Shown in pieces: positions 23,094 through 35,377 of a DNA stretch of 64,000 nucleotides; within the stretch, counting starts at the first letter, position 1; each line of letters starts with the position of its first letter. Below the pieces are notes generated by a model. That model searched no databases. It saw only the letters and a list, made by a program, of their open reading frames with translations, and had not been told where the DNA came from. This stretch comes from Pseudisothecium myosuroides (Eukaryota; Streptophyta; Bryopsida; Hypnales; Lembophyllaceae): assembly GCA_951799445.1 (NCBI GenBank), contig OX637293.1, positions 26,722,001-26,786,000 on the forward strand, in the 5' to 3' direction. The position numbers and the translations under genes were made by a program.

Positions 23094-23598
23094 TTAACTG
23101 AAAAAACGGGGAGAACTGAGTGAATGACTTCAAAACGTTGGTTGGTCTTGGAGGCAAGATGAGGCCTCTTCCTGCCTTCCTGGTACACGGATTAATCATA
23201 GTGAGGAGGGATTTAGGGTCACCTAGAAAATTAGTGTTGCCACAACATTCTAGTTTTGGACTACTTAATATAATAAAAAATATGTTTCAACCAATGCTGA
23301 TTTAGATTAGTGTGACTTTGGTAAATTGTATCACACGCACCACTAGTAGAACAATTCAATGCATACTAGCTGATTTGGACTAAACATTTGATGAAGTTGG
23401 AGCAATTAGTTAGGATTGGCATGCATATTGAGGCATGACTTGAGAACACATTCAAACCACTCATTCATTTGCTTGCATGTCTAGGTAATATGGACTTTCA
23501 AATTCTATGGTGCCGCCAAGGCTTGGTCGGTCTGTTATGTCTTGCTGTGGCCAAATGTCATATGTGCTAAAATTAAAATCTAAATCTAAGGTGTCAAG

Positions 23599-23795
23599 TT
23601 AACCCCTAAAGTTTCATTGTCTCCTTGAGGGACAATTTGGACTTTGGGTAGGCTCCTACAGTCTCAATATTTGTCATGATTTTCTAAACTTTTTTACAAA
23701 GATAGAAATCCACATTAGCTTTCTGGGAATATAATTTTTATTCCAATTGGTGCTTGAGAGCAAAAGTTATATGGCCCCAAAAGTCCTTTTCTTAG
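23599..23795. mobile_element. 5' fragment of the TTAA family
   Basis: Starts TTAACCCCTAAAG and follows the 5' end of the 29739/31616 copies (CTCCTTGAGGGACAATTTGG, TTTACAAAGATAGAAATCCA, CATTAGCTTTC and AATATAATTTTT in order), then similarity stops. Truncated, with no 3' terminus. Confidence 0.65.
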
Positions 23796-26234
23796 ATGCA
23801 ATGTGCAAAGATCATACATATGAGGAGTTTGATAATGATAAATTTGGTATTGAAGACAAAGATGGTGAGCAGGGTAGTGAAAATGAAGGTGGTGTACAAA
23901 GAGTTGAAGATGAAGATTGCAAAGATTTTCAAGAGTGCTCCCCTACATGAAGGTCAGATTCGGACATAAATTAAGTATTTTTTGGGTGTCTGAATTTTTG
24001 AAAATAATACTAGTGAAATTTTGGAAAGATTACAAGTGAAATTCTGGAATCTCCTAGAATATACCACCTGCCGAACCCATTTGTGCGCCAAAAGTAAAGT
24101 TTTCCGGCACTCAGATGCCGGATCATACCTTCATGTACAGTATGTCGACAAAGATTAATACAGGCCTACATCATTACTCTAATAAATAAGGATGTGCAAG
24201 TTTATGAGGGGTGGATGTTATGATGTAGCCATATGTTTATTAGTTGAAGTAGGCATCTTTGCGAGCATCTTTGTATGTAGTATAGTGTTGAAAAATCTTG
24301 CTAGTGGTTCTTGTTAGTTGGTGGTTGATAACCGATTGGTTAGTGTAGATGGATTTTTACTATAGAGTTAATTATAATAAAATTCCTATAGTTTTGAGTT
24401 CGTTCGCAGGGAGGTATGGTTGCACTATAGGTAATTCCTAAGGGAAACTAAATAACCCCAAGTTGTGCACAATGGAAGGAAATCCATGGAATATTCCTAA
24501 CTTCATAAATTCAATAGATAGACTATTTTATTATAGTTAAATCCAGGATTGGAAACTTATCAATTCCTTTGTAATCCTATAGCTTTATCTTTATTCTCCA
24601 TTGCTCCATCACTTCTCACCAACCGCTCTGGTACCAACTTCTATTGATTCCTCAACAACTTGTTCAGGTACTATTGATTTGACTCTCAGCTTCTTCTGGC
24701 TTTGTTACAATTGTATCCTTCCCTTCATTCTTACTTTCCACCATTGAAACACTCTCCACAATTTGGCATTCCATCTTTAGATTATTCAATTGATAGCAAT
24801 ATTTGCACTTCTTTCCCTTTAATTTCAACTGTTTGCTATCCATTGTAATATCCTTTATTCTCACAATTCTATTGATCTGCTACTACAGAATCAATCGATA
24901 TCAATCTTTAATCTCAGTCACTCAATAGAATACTATTAAACTCAAAACAGGAAATACACCATAGCATGACAACCAAGGACATTACACCCACCATGCCATC
25001 CATACAATACTATTGATTTCTTACTGCCCAACATTTCCATACAATAGAAAATCACAATCTCATTACACACTCATCCACAGTCACACAACAATTGCCAAAT
25101 TTCAGACTCCGTATAAACAACCAACTGAATTCAATTGAACACAATATATTCATAACTCCAATTTCCAATTAATTTCCGCCTCATATTGCATCATGAATTT
25201 TACAATTGTTCCTCACTAATTCACCACATCACTCTGAATTGACTATCGTCCAGCACAGTATAATCTCCTTCATACACTAGAACAATCGAACACTCATTAT
25301 CCAGCACAAAATCACAAAAATTCACACACTATCGATCACTCACACACACACACACTGCCGGCCTCACTACCGCAGGAGCTCTGGCTTCCCTCCAGACTGC
25401 CTTCCAAATGCGCTTGACAATTGATTTCACCCCAACCAGCCGACCAGTTGGTAACCACTTCTATAGTCGCACCCCATTCATCCATTTTCTATACATCTAT
25501 TGATGACATTTGATAGTAAAGTCTATTGGACTGGTAATATTGACAAATTAGCATCCTAAGTACTATAGACCAAGGAAAATTAGAGAAATTAGCAAATTTT
25601 TGCTACTATGCACACATCCCCTATAGATTCTATGACTACAGTTAGTAATTGATGTTAGGATTAAAAGAGGTTAGTATTAAGATTAGCTGGCAGCTAACCT
25701 CCAAGGGTTAAAATTAAATTGTGGATAGCCTCCTAAAATGATGTTTGGCTATTTAGAGGCAAGGGCTAGTCCTTTATCTCTCTTTTGTTTCTTTGTGGGA
25801 TTTGAGGTGGGAAATGCACTTGGATGTTAAGTTGTACTTCTGCCGGTGATTTATTACTGAAAAAAGCATTGGTTTGAAGAGTTTTGGATTATGTTTTAAT
25901 AAAGTAGTAGATCAAGACAAATTGTCTTTTAGATTTGAATTTTTGAATATTTGATCTTCATGATACCAATTTTTACATCTAATTCTATTATAGATGAAGA
26001 AATATGAAGATTAATAGTAGAGTTTTTTGGAATCTAAGGCACTTATTTAAGAAGGGTGTATTTGAGAGCTTCAATCTCAATGAATTTTTGTGATATGACT
26101 ATAAAATTTGGAGATTATTTTTTTTTGGCTTTTCTCCTATTTTTTTCCATAAATTTGTCTACATTGGATATGGGACCTACTACTCATGTACAAAATACAA
26201 CCAGGATGTGGAGGCCGTAACTTGACAAAAAATT
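23796..26234. other. AT-rich intergenic DNA
   Basis: No gene recognised. A 67-codon plus-strand frame (23747-23950) is rich in Glu/Asp but continues out of a transposon fragment. A CA microsatellite lies at about 25337-25355. Confidence 0.4.
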
Positions 26235-26265
26235 ATTAGTGAAGAAATGTCCACTCAAGTTGGGC

Positions 26266-26610
26266 AATATCTTATATTTGGGTGAAAATTGATATATGAG
26301 TATTTGACTAGCTAATCTACATTTTGAAAAGGTTTTGAGACATTTGGAGTGACTATACATCATATATGATAGGCCAAAGCTAACTATGGTAATTTCTAGG
26401 TTATATCGGGAAGGATTAGAAATTTAGTGTTAATGAAAAAATGTTCACCAAATTCAAAAAATATCTTATATTTGGGTGAAAATTGATATGCTATTATTTA
26501 ACAAGTCGATTTACATTGTGGTGAAGTTTCAAGACATTTAGAGTGATTTTCCATCATTTATGCTAGATCAAAATTAGCTTATGGTAGTTTTTAGGTTATT
26601 GTGGGATCTA
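26266..26610. repeat. Diverged tandem duplication, period about 194 bp
   Basis: AATATCTTATATTTGGGTG then AAAATTGATAT starts at 26266 and again at 26460. Both copies continue with ACATT...GGAGTGA/AGAGTGA, CATCAT and TTAGGTTAT blocks in the same order. Non-coding. Confidence 0.7.
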
Positions 26611-26862
26611 AAATTATATGATAAAGATTTGGGAAAAAAGATTTCTAAATAGGTTTAGGATTATTTAAAGGGATTAAGGATATAAAAAGATTATATACAA
26701 AGCATTTCTTTAGCAACAAATCCTTACTATTTGGGACCTATTTGCACAATTTTTTGACAATGACTCATGTTAGATTGTAGATAATTTCTTGTTTGGATTG
26801 AGGATGTTTGCCTTATCAAAGAGGTTGTAAAATTAGTGTCGCAATGATTTTAGTCTCACTAA

Positions 26863-26902
<40 letters not shown>
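26863..26902. repeat. (TTA)n microsatellite
   Basis: About 13 uninterrupted TTA units. Confidence 0.9.
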
Positions 26903-26904
<2 letters not shown>

Positions 26905-27054
26905 TGAAAACTCACAACACAATAATAATTTTGGCTTCTAATTAATTGTATTCCATGTAGTGAGCCTTTTGTAAATTTAGTGTCTCGTTCACTAATAGTA
27001 TGCATTAGTATGCATTAGTGTGTGGTGTCAATATTTTCCTTACAAATGTTATTG

Positions 27055-27200
27055 TCCTTATGAGGATGCTGCAAACCTCAAAGGTCCAATGAATGACTTC
27101 ATTGATAATTGTAGAAACATAAAGTACACCTATTGGTTCAATAATTGAAGTATTTTAATGACTCCTTTGTGTAAGGGGCCCACATCCTTTTAAAGTAAAG
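27055..27200. mobile_element. Diverged copy of the 1582-1733 element
   Basis: Shares AATGACTTC, ATTGTAGAAA, CACCTATTGGT, CAATAATTG and CACATCC in the same order as the copy at 1600-1730. The terminal TTAA motifs are eroded. Confidence 0.5.
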
Positions 27201-28798
27201 CTTGGAAAAACTGGTCACTATAAAAATCATCCTTTTCGATACAGCATGATTCATTTTTTTTGCTTCCAAAACACAGAGAGTACTCATTGCGGATCCTAGT
27301 TGTTTGCAAGGCCTCCCCTTCCCTTTTTGCACCAATGAAAGTTCCAAGATGAACATTTGTACTTTTGTCTTGCATAGAAGAGAAGGATTCTGTGACCTCT
27401 GTCCATTGGCAGCAGCGACCTTGTAGGGTTCCTCCCTTCCCACCCCATCCCCCTCCACTCTTCAGTCCAAGTCTAAAAGTCTAGTTTGGGGTGGTTTTGG
27501 GGCCTCATCTCTTTGCTAGTTTGTCCATCCCTCTCTCTCCTTCTAGGCAAATTTTTTTTCATTTAATTTAGGCAGTACAAAAAGCGATAATCTCTGGAAG
27601 GATGAAGTTATTTACATCCTAGAAATGGATGAAACTTGCAATTTGCAAACGAAATTTCATTTATTCATCCAAAATGATGTACATTCATCCAAATTTGAGC
27701 GAATCCGTCCCCAGATGTGGTAGCAAGCTTACAATTTATGGATTCTCAAATTGTGCCATTTCTTTATACAAGAATTGAGCGGATTATTTTTCATTGCTTT
27801 TGAGTATTTTTTTGCTCAAAAAAACCCGCTGCCCCCAGGTCCCCAAGTAGCGTAGTGGGCCAGTGACTCTCCAATGACAGAATCCCGCCATTCCGAGGCC
27901 GATTGTTTCCACAGCTCCGCTCCCTAGAGATCCATCGTGCCCAGCCATTGCTCTGTCAATCATTGGCTTGGCTCCATGGCGTGCCTGACCATATGACTGA
28001 GAGCATTCCCACCAATACACGCGTTGGGTCCTTCGCTCTTCAAACTGGATAAAAAGCGCTACGGGCCCTTCCTAAGGTTCTCTTGAACACTCAATCTTCG
28101 CGTGTCAAGAATTGGCCCTTGAAATCACTATTCATCCTAAGTTTAGTTGCTTTATCCTTTATGCTACTTGATGAGTGGTCTTTTGACTATTTATGGGCCG
28201 TGTTTGGTGAGCAACGATGAGGGACAAGGAAATTGAGGGCCCTTCCAAATTAGATGGAAAATCTGAGCGTGTCAAAAGTTGGGAGGGTACTGGTGGGAAT
28301 GCTCTGATATCCTCTCCCTCCCTCATCTGCCATGGTAAAATGGGCAAGTGCCAAAGGAAGAACCAATGAGAGCCTCACTGGTGTCCACTCCCTACTGGAA
28401 GTTCACTTTTAATTCCCTGTTCTGTCCTGTCCAGATCAGTCTCGCCTGAATGAGAACAGAAGGATCAGCTGGAGGATCGATCTCCAGCTTGGAACTCAAA
28501 TCCAGCTCCACAAATCCAAGCAAATGCAAATGTGCCGGCGGAGGCTCCTTCCCTGGCTTGCTAATTCAAGCGATCCTCCTAACATGGTTGAACTACTGTA
28601 CACTGAATAGTGAAATTGGGTGGCCTTGACAATTAGGTTGCCTTGCCTTACCCCAGAGAACTGAAGTTACCTCATGGCTAATGCTTGTCCAGATGGAGGC
28701 ACATGCCAATCTCAAATCCCAAGCCACAAACTACTGCACCAACTCACACACATAGTTCTTACATTATTGCATCCTTGTAAAGTAACTGTACATATTGA
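27201..28798. other. Intergenic DNA, nothing recognised
   Basis: Mixed composition. Frames at 27138-27458 (-) and 27784-28020 (-) are not conserved-looking. No RNA gene or inverted-repeat element could be delimited. Confidence 0.4.
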
Positions 28799-28999
28799 TA
28801 TACAATAGAATCTCTCTAAGTTGATCCTCTCTAAGTTGATAAACCTCTATAAACTAATCATGTCAGACCGGTCCCGGACTGGACCATATAACAAAGGCTG
28901 TGACTAAAAATGACTCTCTCTAAATCAATAAACCTCTTTAAACCAATCTGTCGGACCGGTCCGGGACCGATCAATTTAGAGAGGTTCTCTTGTAGTATA
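28799..28999. mobile_element. MITE with CTCTCTAAGTTGAT ends (about 200 bp)
   Basis: The left end TACAATAGAATCTCTCTAAG is matched, with mismatches, by the complement of the right end ATCAATTTAGAGAGGTTCTC. The interior holds CTCTCTAA.TTGATAAACCTCT subrepeats and two GGACCGGTCC-like palindromes. Non-coding; superfamily not assigned. Confidence 0.6.
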
Positions 29000-29016
29000 G
29001 AATGTCAAGAAATTAG

Positions 29017-29308
29017 TAAGGTTGGTATCCTTAAACCGTCACAAATTGCTCCTGTGCCTAATTACTACTATTAGACTGTTCAAATTCTTCTATATTCTTA
29101 TTGGCAAGGGAAAGGAGGTTCCAACGCACCAAAGAACGCAACATTTGAATACTGTATGCAAAAGTTATGAAGGAACAAAGTTTGGTTCTAAAAGCGTTTC
29201 TTCCACAGATGTACACACAATGAAGATGTAAAGTAACTGATTTTGGAGATGTACACACAATGAAGATGGTGCTTTAAGTTCAGTGGTGGTTTTGGGATAC
29301 CTACCTTA
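29017..29308 (+). mobile_element. TA-flanked AGGTAGG MITE, copy 1
   Basis: Left end TAAGGTTGGTATCC, right end GGGATACCTACCTTA, about 26 bp of imperfect inverted repeat (continuing into CCGTCAC / GTGGTGG). The interior is the reverse complement of the copy at 54955-55228 (GTGCCTAATTACTACTATTA and AAGGAACAAAGTTTGGTTC visible in both). It carries a small internal duplication, TGTACACACAATGAAGATG, at about 29211 and 29250. Confidence 0.8.
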
Positions 29309-29640
29309 TGGGGCAACCTAATTTCACTATTCAGTGGAATTACCAAGGAGACAGTGGGCCCCGCAGGCATCCTTGAAGAGGGGACCTGTACTTACAAGGA
29401 ACAACTAAAGCAGTGTAGTCTTCTAGGACTCCTGAAGTTAGGCACCCCCAATCCCATGGATCTCAGGGGAACAATAGTGCCTTCCCAGTGGGGGGAGGAG
29501 GACCAGGGCCTGGTTACCTATAGTCCTATACTACCAATGCTAGGTGGGCTTGGCCGGGACTTGCCTTGGTTGGACTCTTGGGTTGCAGTGAAATGTTCTC
29601 TTCATATGCATATGCTCCATTTTTATTTTTATTTTTAATT

Positions 29641-31294
29641 TTAAACCCTTAGCGCCGAGGGAGCCATTTCGTGGCTTTTGGATGACTTCAGAAGGTGAGC
29701 AGGAGGCCTCTACAGTGTTTTTTTCATCCGTTTTGCTTTTAACCCCTAAAGGCCCAAAGTCCCCTCGGGGGACACTTGGGATTTCAGGCAGGCTCGTGCG
29801 ACCTGAAATTTCGACCTGATTTTTTGAAACTTTTTTTGAAGTTAGGAAATCACATTAGCTTTCCAAAAATATAATTTTTTTTTCAATCGGTGCCCAGGAA
29901 AAAAAGTTATGCCGCCCAAAGTCAAAAAAGCAGTTCGCTGGGCAGAAAAAAAAAACTTTAAAAAAATTGAATTTTTTTTTTGATTTTTTTTCTCAAAGAT
30001 TATGTTTTTGTCTATATTTGAAGCTTTGATTCATTCTATTTGGACTCAGAATGAGAAAGTTATGGACAATCTTATTTTTTGGGCAATCTAAGCGTCTTCT
30101 TCAAAAAACAACTTATAAAATTCATTTTTGAATGCAATTTTCAAATTTTTTCAAATTTTTTTTGAAAAGGTTAAGTTTGTTTTCAAGAACAATCCCACCG
30201 TTGGGATTAATGGTTTTTTAATTCCATCTAAGAGCTATTGAAGATTTAGTGTTTTGTTCAATTTTGGACCTACTTCTACTTAACAATGTTTTTATATGTG
30301 AAAATCAAGTTTTGACATTCTGAAATTTTTTCCCCGACTCTCAACTCAAATATTCAACATAAAAGATTTTAACTTTATGGTGTGTAGTGCAAAAAAAATC
30401 CACAAGTGGCCGTCAAAGTCATCTGAAATTGCAATCCAGAGTTCAAAAAAACTTCTTTTTCCAACTTCAAACGCTAATATCTTCCAATCAATACGGTCAA
30501 ACTTCATGAAATTTTTATCACATGATTTAAGACAAGTGAAGTACAAGATCCTATGGTTAGATTCTAAAACAAAGTTTTTTTTTGGTTTAGGAAGTAATCG
30601 CAGCAGAAATGGCAGTTTTCAGTGGTTTCGGAGGCAGAAAATGCCTTGGGCCTTTAGGGGTTAATGAACTTTCATGCTAAGTTACAAAGAGTATCCAATT
30701 GAGTTTGTAGTCTAACTAATGTTTGTTTTCGTGTAGTTGAGAAGAAATTATGAAAAACGGATGGCAAAATTTGCCATTTTAGTGCATTTTGAGAAATTGA
30801 GTAAATCTGAAATTTCTCCTTGAAAATGACATTTTTTGAATTAAAGCCCAACTAATGAAATGGTGTTCCTCTACTCTAGTTTCTACTCCAATTGGAATTT
30901 TGAAAAAATTCCAAAAATTGAATACTTTATTGTAGTTTGAACTTTGTCTGCATTTTTAATGTCCATTGCATTCTAATTTTAGAAGTACATGGGAATTTAG
31001 TTTCTAGCATGTTGTTCCTCACTAAAATGTTCACATTGTGAAATTTTCAGATTTTTTGAGGTAATTCTCTATTTGGTATGATTTTTTCTTTAATTTTTCT
31101 TCAATTTTTTTTATAAAAAACAGTTTTCGTCAAAAAAATCTAATTTTTTTTGGAAGTACAGAAGACATGTAGCTTCATCTCTGAAAAATAAAAATAAAAT
31201 TTTTCATACACATTCAGTTACAAAATGGCAGCAAACTGAGTGTGGACAATGCCATGTGAAACCCGTGGTTATAGGCCTGGCGTTTCAGGGTTAA
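29641..31294 (+). mobile_element. TTAA-family element carrying a nested member
   Basis: The left end TTAAACCCTTAGCGCC and right end GGCGTTTCAGGG-TTAA are inverted matches. The body matches 2589-3290. It is interrupted by 29739-30664; without that insert it is about 730 bp. A reverse-oriented partial copy lies at 54890-55650. Non-coding. Confidence 0.8.
29739..30664 (+). mobile_element. Nested TTAA element (926 bp)
   Basis: Bounded by TTAA at both ends with near-perfect inverted termini: CCCCTAAAGGCCCAA at the left, TTGGGCCTTTAGGGG at the right. It is closely similar to 31616-32533 and more distantly to 17395-18342 and, inverted, to 36512-37442. A 95-codon frame near its 3' end (30377-30664) is partly preserved in the second copy, but it runs into the terminal repeat and is not protein-like, so the element is presumed non-autonomous. 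Confidence 0.85.
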
Positions 31295-31495
31295 TTAAAA
31301 AAAACAAGCCAAGGACTTGCTCATTGAGCCATAATCAATTTCGTAACTTAGTTTGAAAGTGCTGTCCGGCTACGCCTCCCATTCCCCCTTCTTCTTCCCC
31401 AGTGGGCTTTTTTAGGTTTGTTCACTAGATGTTTGTAATAACTTATGGGGCTTACCTTAGCTCCCTACTGCCATGTCTTGTCCAGTCCAACTAAG

Positions 31496-33218
31496 TTAAC
31501 CCCTAAATGCCCAAGCCTTTTCTAGTGTGTTTTGATTATGAAAAAAGAGCATAGGGTTATAACTAACCCCAATGAAGCAAATTGTATTTTTTTCAAAATC
31601 TAACCGTATAGATGTTTAACCCCTAAAGGCCCAAAGTCCCCTCGGGGGACACTTGGGGATTTTGGGCAGGCTCGTGCAACCTGAAATTTTGACCTCATTT
31701 TTTGAAACTTTTTTTGAAGATAGGAAATCACATTAGCTTTCCAAAAATATAATTTTTTTTTCAATCGGTGCCCGGGAAAAAAAGTTATGCCGCCCAAAGT
31801 CAAAAAAGCAGTTCGCTGGGCAGAAAAAAAAAAACTTTAAAAAAATTGAATTTTTTTTCTCAAAGGTCATGTTTTTGTCTGTATTTGAAGCTTTGATTCA
31901 TTCTATTTGGACTCAGAATGAGAAAGTTATGGACAATCTTGTTTTTCGGGCAATCTAAGCATCTTCTTCAAAAAACAACTTATAAAATTCATTTTTGAAT
32001 GCAATTTTCAAATTTTTTCAAATTTTTTTTTTTGAAAAGGTTAAGTTTGTTTTCAAGAACAATCCCACCGTTGGGATTAATGGTTTTTTAATTCCATCTA
32101 AGAGCTATTGAAGATTTAGTGTTTTGTTCAATTTTGAACCTACTTCTACTTAACAATGTTTTTATATGTGAAAATCAAGTTTCGACATTCTGAAATTTTT
32201 TCCCCGACTCTCAACTTAAATTTTCAACATAAAAAAATTTAACTTTATGGTGTGTAGTGTAAAAAAAATCCACAAATGGCCGTCAAAGTCATCTGAAATT
32301 GCAATCCAGAGTTCAAAAAAACTTCTTTTTCCAACTTCAAACACTAATATCTTTCAATCCGTATGGTCAAACTTCATGAAATTTTTACCACATGATCTGA
32401 GACAAGTGAAGTACAAGATCCTATGGTTAGATTCTAAAACAAAGTTTTTTTTGGTTTAAAGAGTGATCGCAGCAGAAATGGCAGTTTTCAGTGGTTTCGG
32501 AGCCAGAAAATGCCTTGGGCCTTTAGGGGTTAAAGAGCTTGATTATTAGTATGCATACCAATTTTGAGTGCAAAATTTCATAGGAGTTGTGAGATTATAA
32601 CATGAGAAATGTATACTTTCTATTTTTAGTATGCTGCCTTCCCCATAATGTTTTAGAAATTTGCATATAAATTTTTTTTGGGATGGGAAGTGACATGAAC
32701 GACTACAAATAATGTAAGCACACTAAAATGCACTTTCAAAAAACTTAATTTCACATGAAAAGCTATCAAACTTATTACACAATCCACCTTGCAGTTGGTG
32801 AAATGCAATTTTTTTAATAAGTACAAATTGCAAATAACTCCAAATCAACACTTGCATGTTTTAATTTTCAATGGTGAAAATCATAAAAACACTTTCCACT
32901 TTCCATTGGGGCCATTTTCAAAGCAAATGGATAAGTACAAGTTTTTAGATCTCAAATCAAGTGAAATTGGCAAAAGTTGGGAAATGAAGTACAATTAGGA
33001 AGCTTTATTCTTCCACTAAGGGACATATATGGCTTTGAAGACCTCTCAAAAATCAAATGTTTACCTTTTGCAGTGAAAAATGAAAGTTTGCAATAGTTAA
33101 CCCTAAAAAACTGTCCAAATTTTTTTTTAAACAGTCAAACAAATTTAACTGCCCACACCAAAATGAGCCTGAAATTTCAGATCGACCATATATAGTCGCT
33201 TAGGCAGTTAGGGGTTAA
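31496..33218 (+). mobile_element. TTAA-family element, outer copy with nested insertion
   Basis: TTAACCCCTAAATGCCCAAG at 31496 and the complement of the right end at 33198-33218 (TTAACCCCTAACTGCCTAAG) match at about 19 of 21 positions. It contains the complete 918 bp element at 31616-32533. An alternative is that only 33097-33218 (122 bp, TTAACCCTAAAAAACTG at its left) forms the right-hand element. Confidence 0.55.
31616..32533 (+). mobile_element. Second TTAA element nearly identical to the nested one (918 bp)
   Basis: TTAA-CCCCTAAAGGCCCAA at the left and TTGGGCCTTTAGGGG-TTAA at the right. By eye it is well over 90 percent identical to 29739-30664 along its length, differing by scattered substitutions and a short deletion near 31850. 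The high similarity suggests recent amplification. Confidence 0.88.
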
Positions 33219-33254
33219 GCTCCAATTCCGTTCCAGCTTCTCACTCGTGAAGCA

Positions 33255-33489
33255 TAATCCCTAAATGCCTCCATCCTTTTTCTGTTTTTTGCACATTTCT
33301 GCTTCTATCTTGTACACAAATATCATTTGCCATAATATCATTTGAATGTGGTTGTTGAGGAAGGTTGTCTCTTCTAGATTCAAATATTCCATTGGATGAA
33401 TGAGAAGTTGGTTGGACTAGTCCTATGGAGTGCCTTGAAGTGCTCCGTTCATCGGCCCAAATATGGACATGGGAGCACTTTAGGGTTAA
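33255..33489. mobile_element. Short TTAA-family MITE (235 bp)
   Basis: TAATCCCTAAATGCCTCC at the left and the complement of GGGAGCACTTTAGGGTTAA at the right form imperfect inverted termini. Non-coding. Confidence 0.5.
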
Positions 33490-33876
33490 GTTTTGTATTA
33501 GATAACCGATGAGCCGCACTAGCGGCGAATAGGTTTTCGGACATAACCGATTGTTCAATTTTCCATCTCAACCTTTGATCTTCATGATCCAAGAGTGTAG
33601 GAAGCAAGTAGAAAGGAAAGAAGGTTATGAGTTGCAACTTGTAATGGCAATGGTGACGGGTTGCCTATGAGATGGTGCCACATTAGCATTGAAAAGTCAA
33701 CCACCGATTATGGTCGCAGCACCCCTTAACATTCAGGATGGCCCAAGAGAATGTTCAGCCATGAAGGCAGGCAGGCAGGCAGGAGTGCAGGCCCTCATCC
33801 CTCCGTTATTATCAGTGAATTTCATAAGCTCCTGAATTCCATCCTGAATTCCATGGCATGATTGCCCCAAGCCCCA

Positions 33877-33918
33877 CTCCCCCTGCCCCTGCCCCTGCCC
33901 CTGCCCCTGCCCCTGCCC
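33877..33918. repeat. (CCCCTG)n minisatellite
   Basis: About seven CCCCTG hexamers. On the minus strand the frame reads alternating Gly-Gln. Preceded by GGCA units at 33768-33784. Confidence 0.9.
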
Positions 33919-34065
33919 CGCGTGGCTTCCCAAGTCCAAATGTCATAAGCCAGCTTATCATTCCCTGAACTTCAGGTATGGTAGCTCCGTCTGGATCCAC
34001 TCAGTCCAGATGGTAACTTAGAGTGGAGTAGATGCTCCATCACAAGGGAAATGCGGCCGAGGCAC

Positions 34066-34104
34066 AGGAGAGGAGAGGAGAGGAGAGGAGAGGAGAGGAG
34101 AGGA
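34066..34104. repeat. (GAGGA)n microsatellite
   Basis: About eight GAGGA pentamers on the plus strand. Confidence 0.9.
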
Positions 34105-34458
34105 ATTGAAGGGAGGAATGATCACTTAACAGAGCAGACTCAGTAAGTTAGTACTGTAGTAATAACTTACTGTAGTTACTTAGGGCCGTACCCACCACCC
34201 TGCAGCCCCACTGGCTGGGAGCCGACTTCCATCTGCTGGAGGCGCGGCTTGGCTTGGCTTTTCCAAGTTGGATTCACCTCCCCAGAACATGCTGGATGGA
34301 GACGGCGGGATGGTGGGCCGGCGGGCGAGCGGGCGGGCGGGCGGGGATTCATTCCGGAACACCCACCCACATGCTGCTGGAGATGGAGGGGTCTTGCATT
34401 CCAAGTCCTCTGCCATGGATGGGGTGGGGTCACTCAGTCCTTTCTCAACGATCGGGGT

Positions 34459-34657
34459 GGATTGACCCCCTCGCTCGGCCTTACCGGGGGTGCATGTAAA
34501 AAAAAGCCCCCTATTTGGAGCCGATCCAGGAAATATAATTGATCTAATCAAACTAATTAGGGGTCTTTGATCCCAAATATGAATTCAAAATCTGCAAAAA
34601 AAAAATTGTGCAGAAAACAAAGGTGGACCACAGGGTCGAGCGAGGACGTCAGTTCAC
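34459..34657. mobile_element. MITE with GGATTGACCCCCTC ends
   Basis: GGATTGACCCCCTCGCTCGG at the left matches the complement of GTCGAGCGAGGACGTCAGTT at the right. The interior contains ATGTAAAAAAAAGCCCCCTA and TTTGATCCCAAATATGAATT, shared with about 35378-35560 and, more loosely, with 56599-56803. Non-coding. Confidence 0.6.
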
Positions 34658-34733
34658 CCCGGCCTTTCTCAACCCATCAAGGGAATTGGTGGGGAAGCAT
34701 GCTTGAGTCAGTGGGGGAAAGCCCTGCAGGACG

Positions 34734-35329
34734 TTAACCCTTGAAGGATCGAGGCACATTTTGGGTAGAAATTGTCAAAAATTTTCACTTTTTAGGGTAA
34801 CAAGAAAAAAATGAAAAAAAGAGTTCTTCTTTTCAACATTCAACCATACAAATGTGTACTAGACTTCTTTAGAAATGTGTGGAAAAAATTTCAAAAACTT
34901 TGACCGCACAAATTGAAAGATTATAACGTTCGAAGGTAGGAGAATTTTTTTTTCCAACCTTGTTGGACACGGTTAGCAAACTTTAACTCCTTCTAGAATG
35001 AGATTTTTACACTACACTGGGTTATTTTTTTGACATTTGCATCTCTTGTATCATGTAAGTTACATACTTGCCAAATTTCAAAAGTTGATGAGCATTTTGC
35101 AAAAGATTCTTTAAAGATTCTCAAATTGCCCGAGCTGCCCAAAAAATTTAGGGCATCATAACTTTGATTTGGGCACCCGATTTGGAAAAAAATTAGATGT
35201 TTAGCAAGGTAGTACATGTTTACACATTGGGTCCAAATTTCAAGAACATCCGACCAAAAATGACTTCGTAGGAACCTACCCAAGATTTTTTGCGTACGCT
35301 GAATTGATACTTGGTCCTTTGGGGATTAA
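34734..35329. mobile_element. TTAA-family element (596 bp)
   Basis: TTAACCCTTGAAGGATCGAG at the left, CTTGGTCCTTTGGGGATTAA at the right. The interior has the family-typical CATCATAACTTTGATTTGGG and AGCTGCCC words. Non-coding. Confidence 0.65.
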
Positions 35330-35377
35330 ATTGTGTCATCGAAGGTGGATCCAGCAAGGTGAATTCTGTGTTCTCCG

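Noticed and set aside
29739..32533. CCCTAAA/TTTAGGG at element ends read as telomere-like sequence
   Set aside because: Each occurrence is a single unit at an element terminus, not a tandem array. It is explained by the inverted terminal repeat.
34176..34551. Overlapping frames on both strands in a GC-rich patch
   Set aside because: Mutually overlapping low-complexity frames running into a repeat element; no domain or splice logic.
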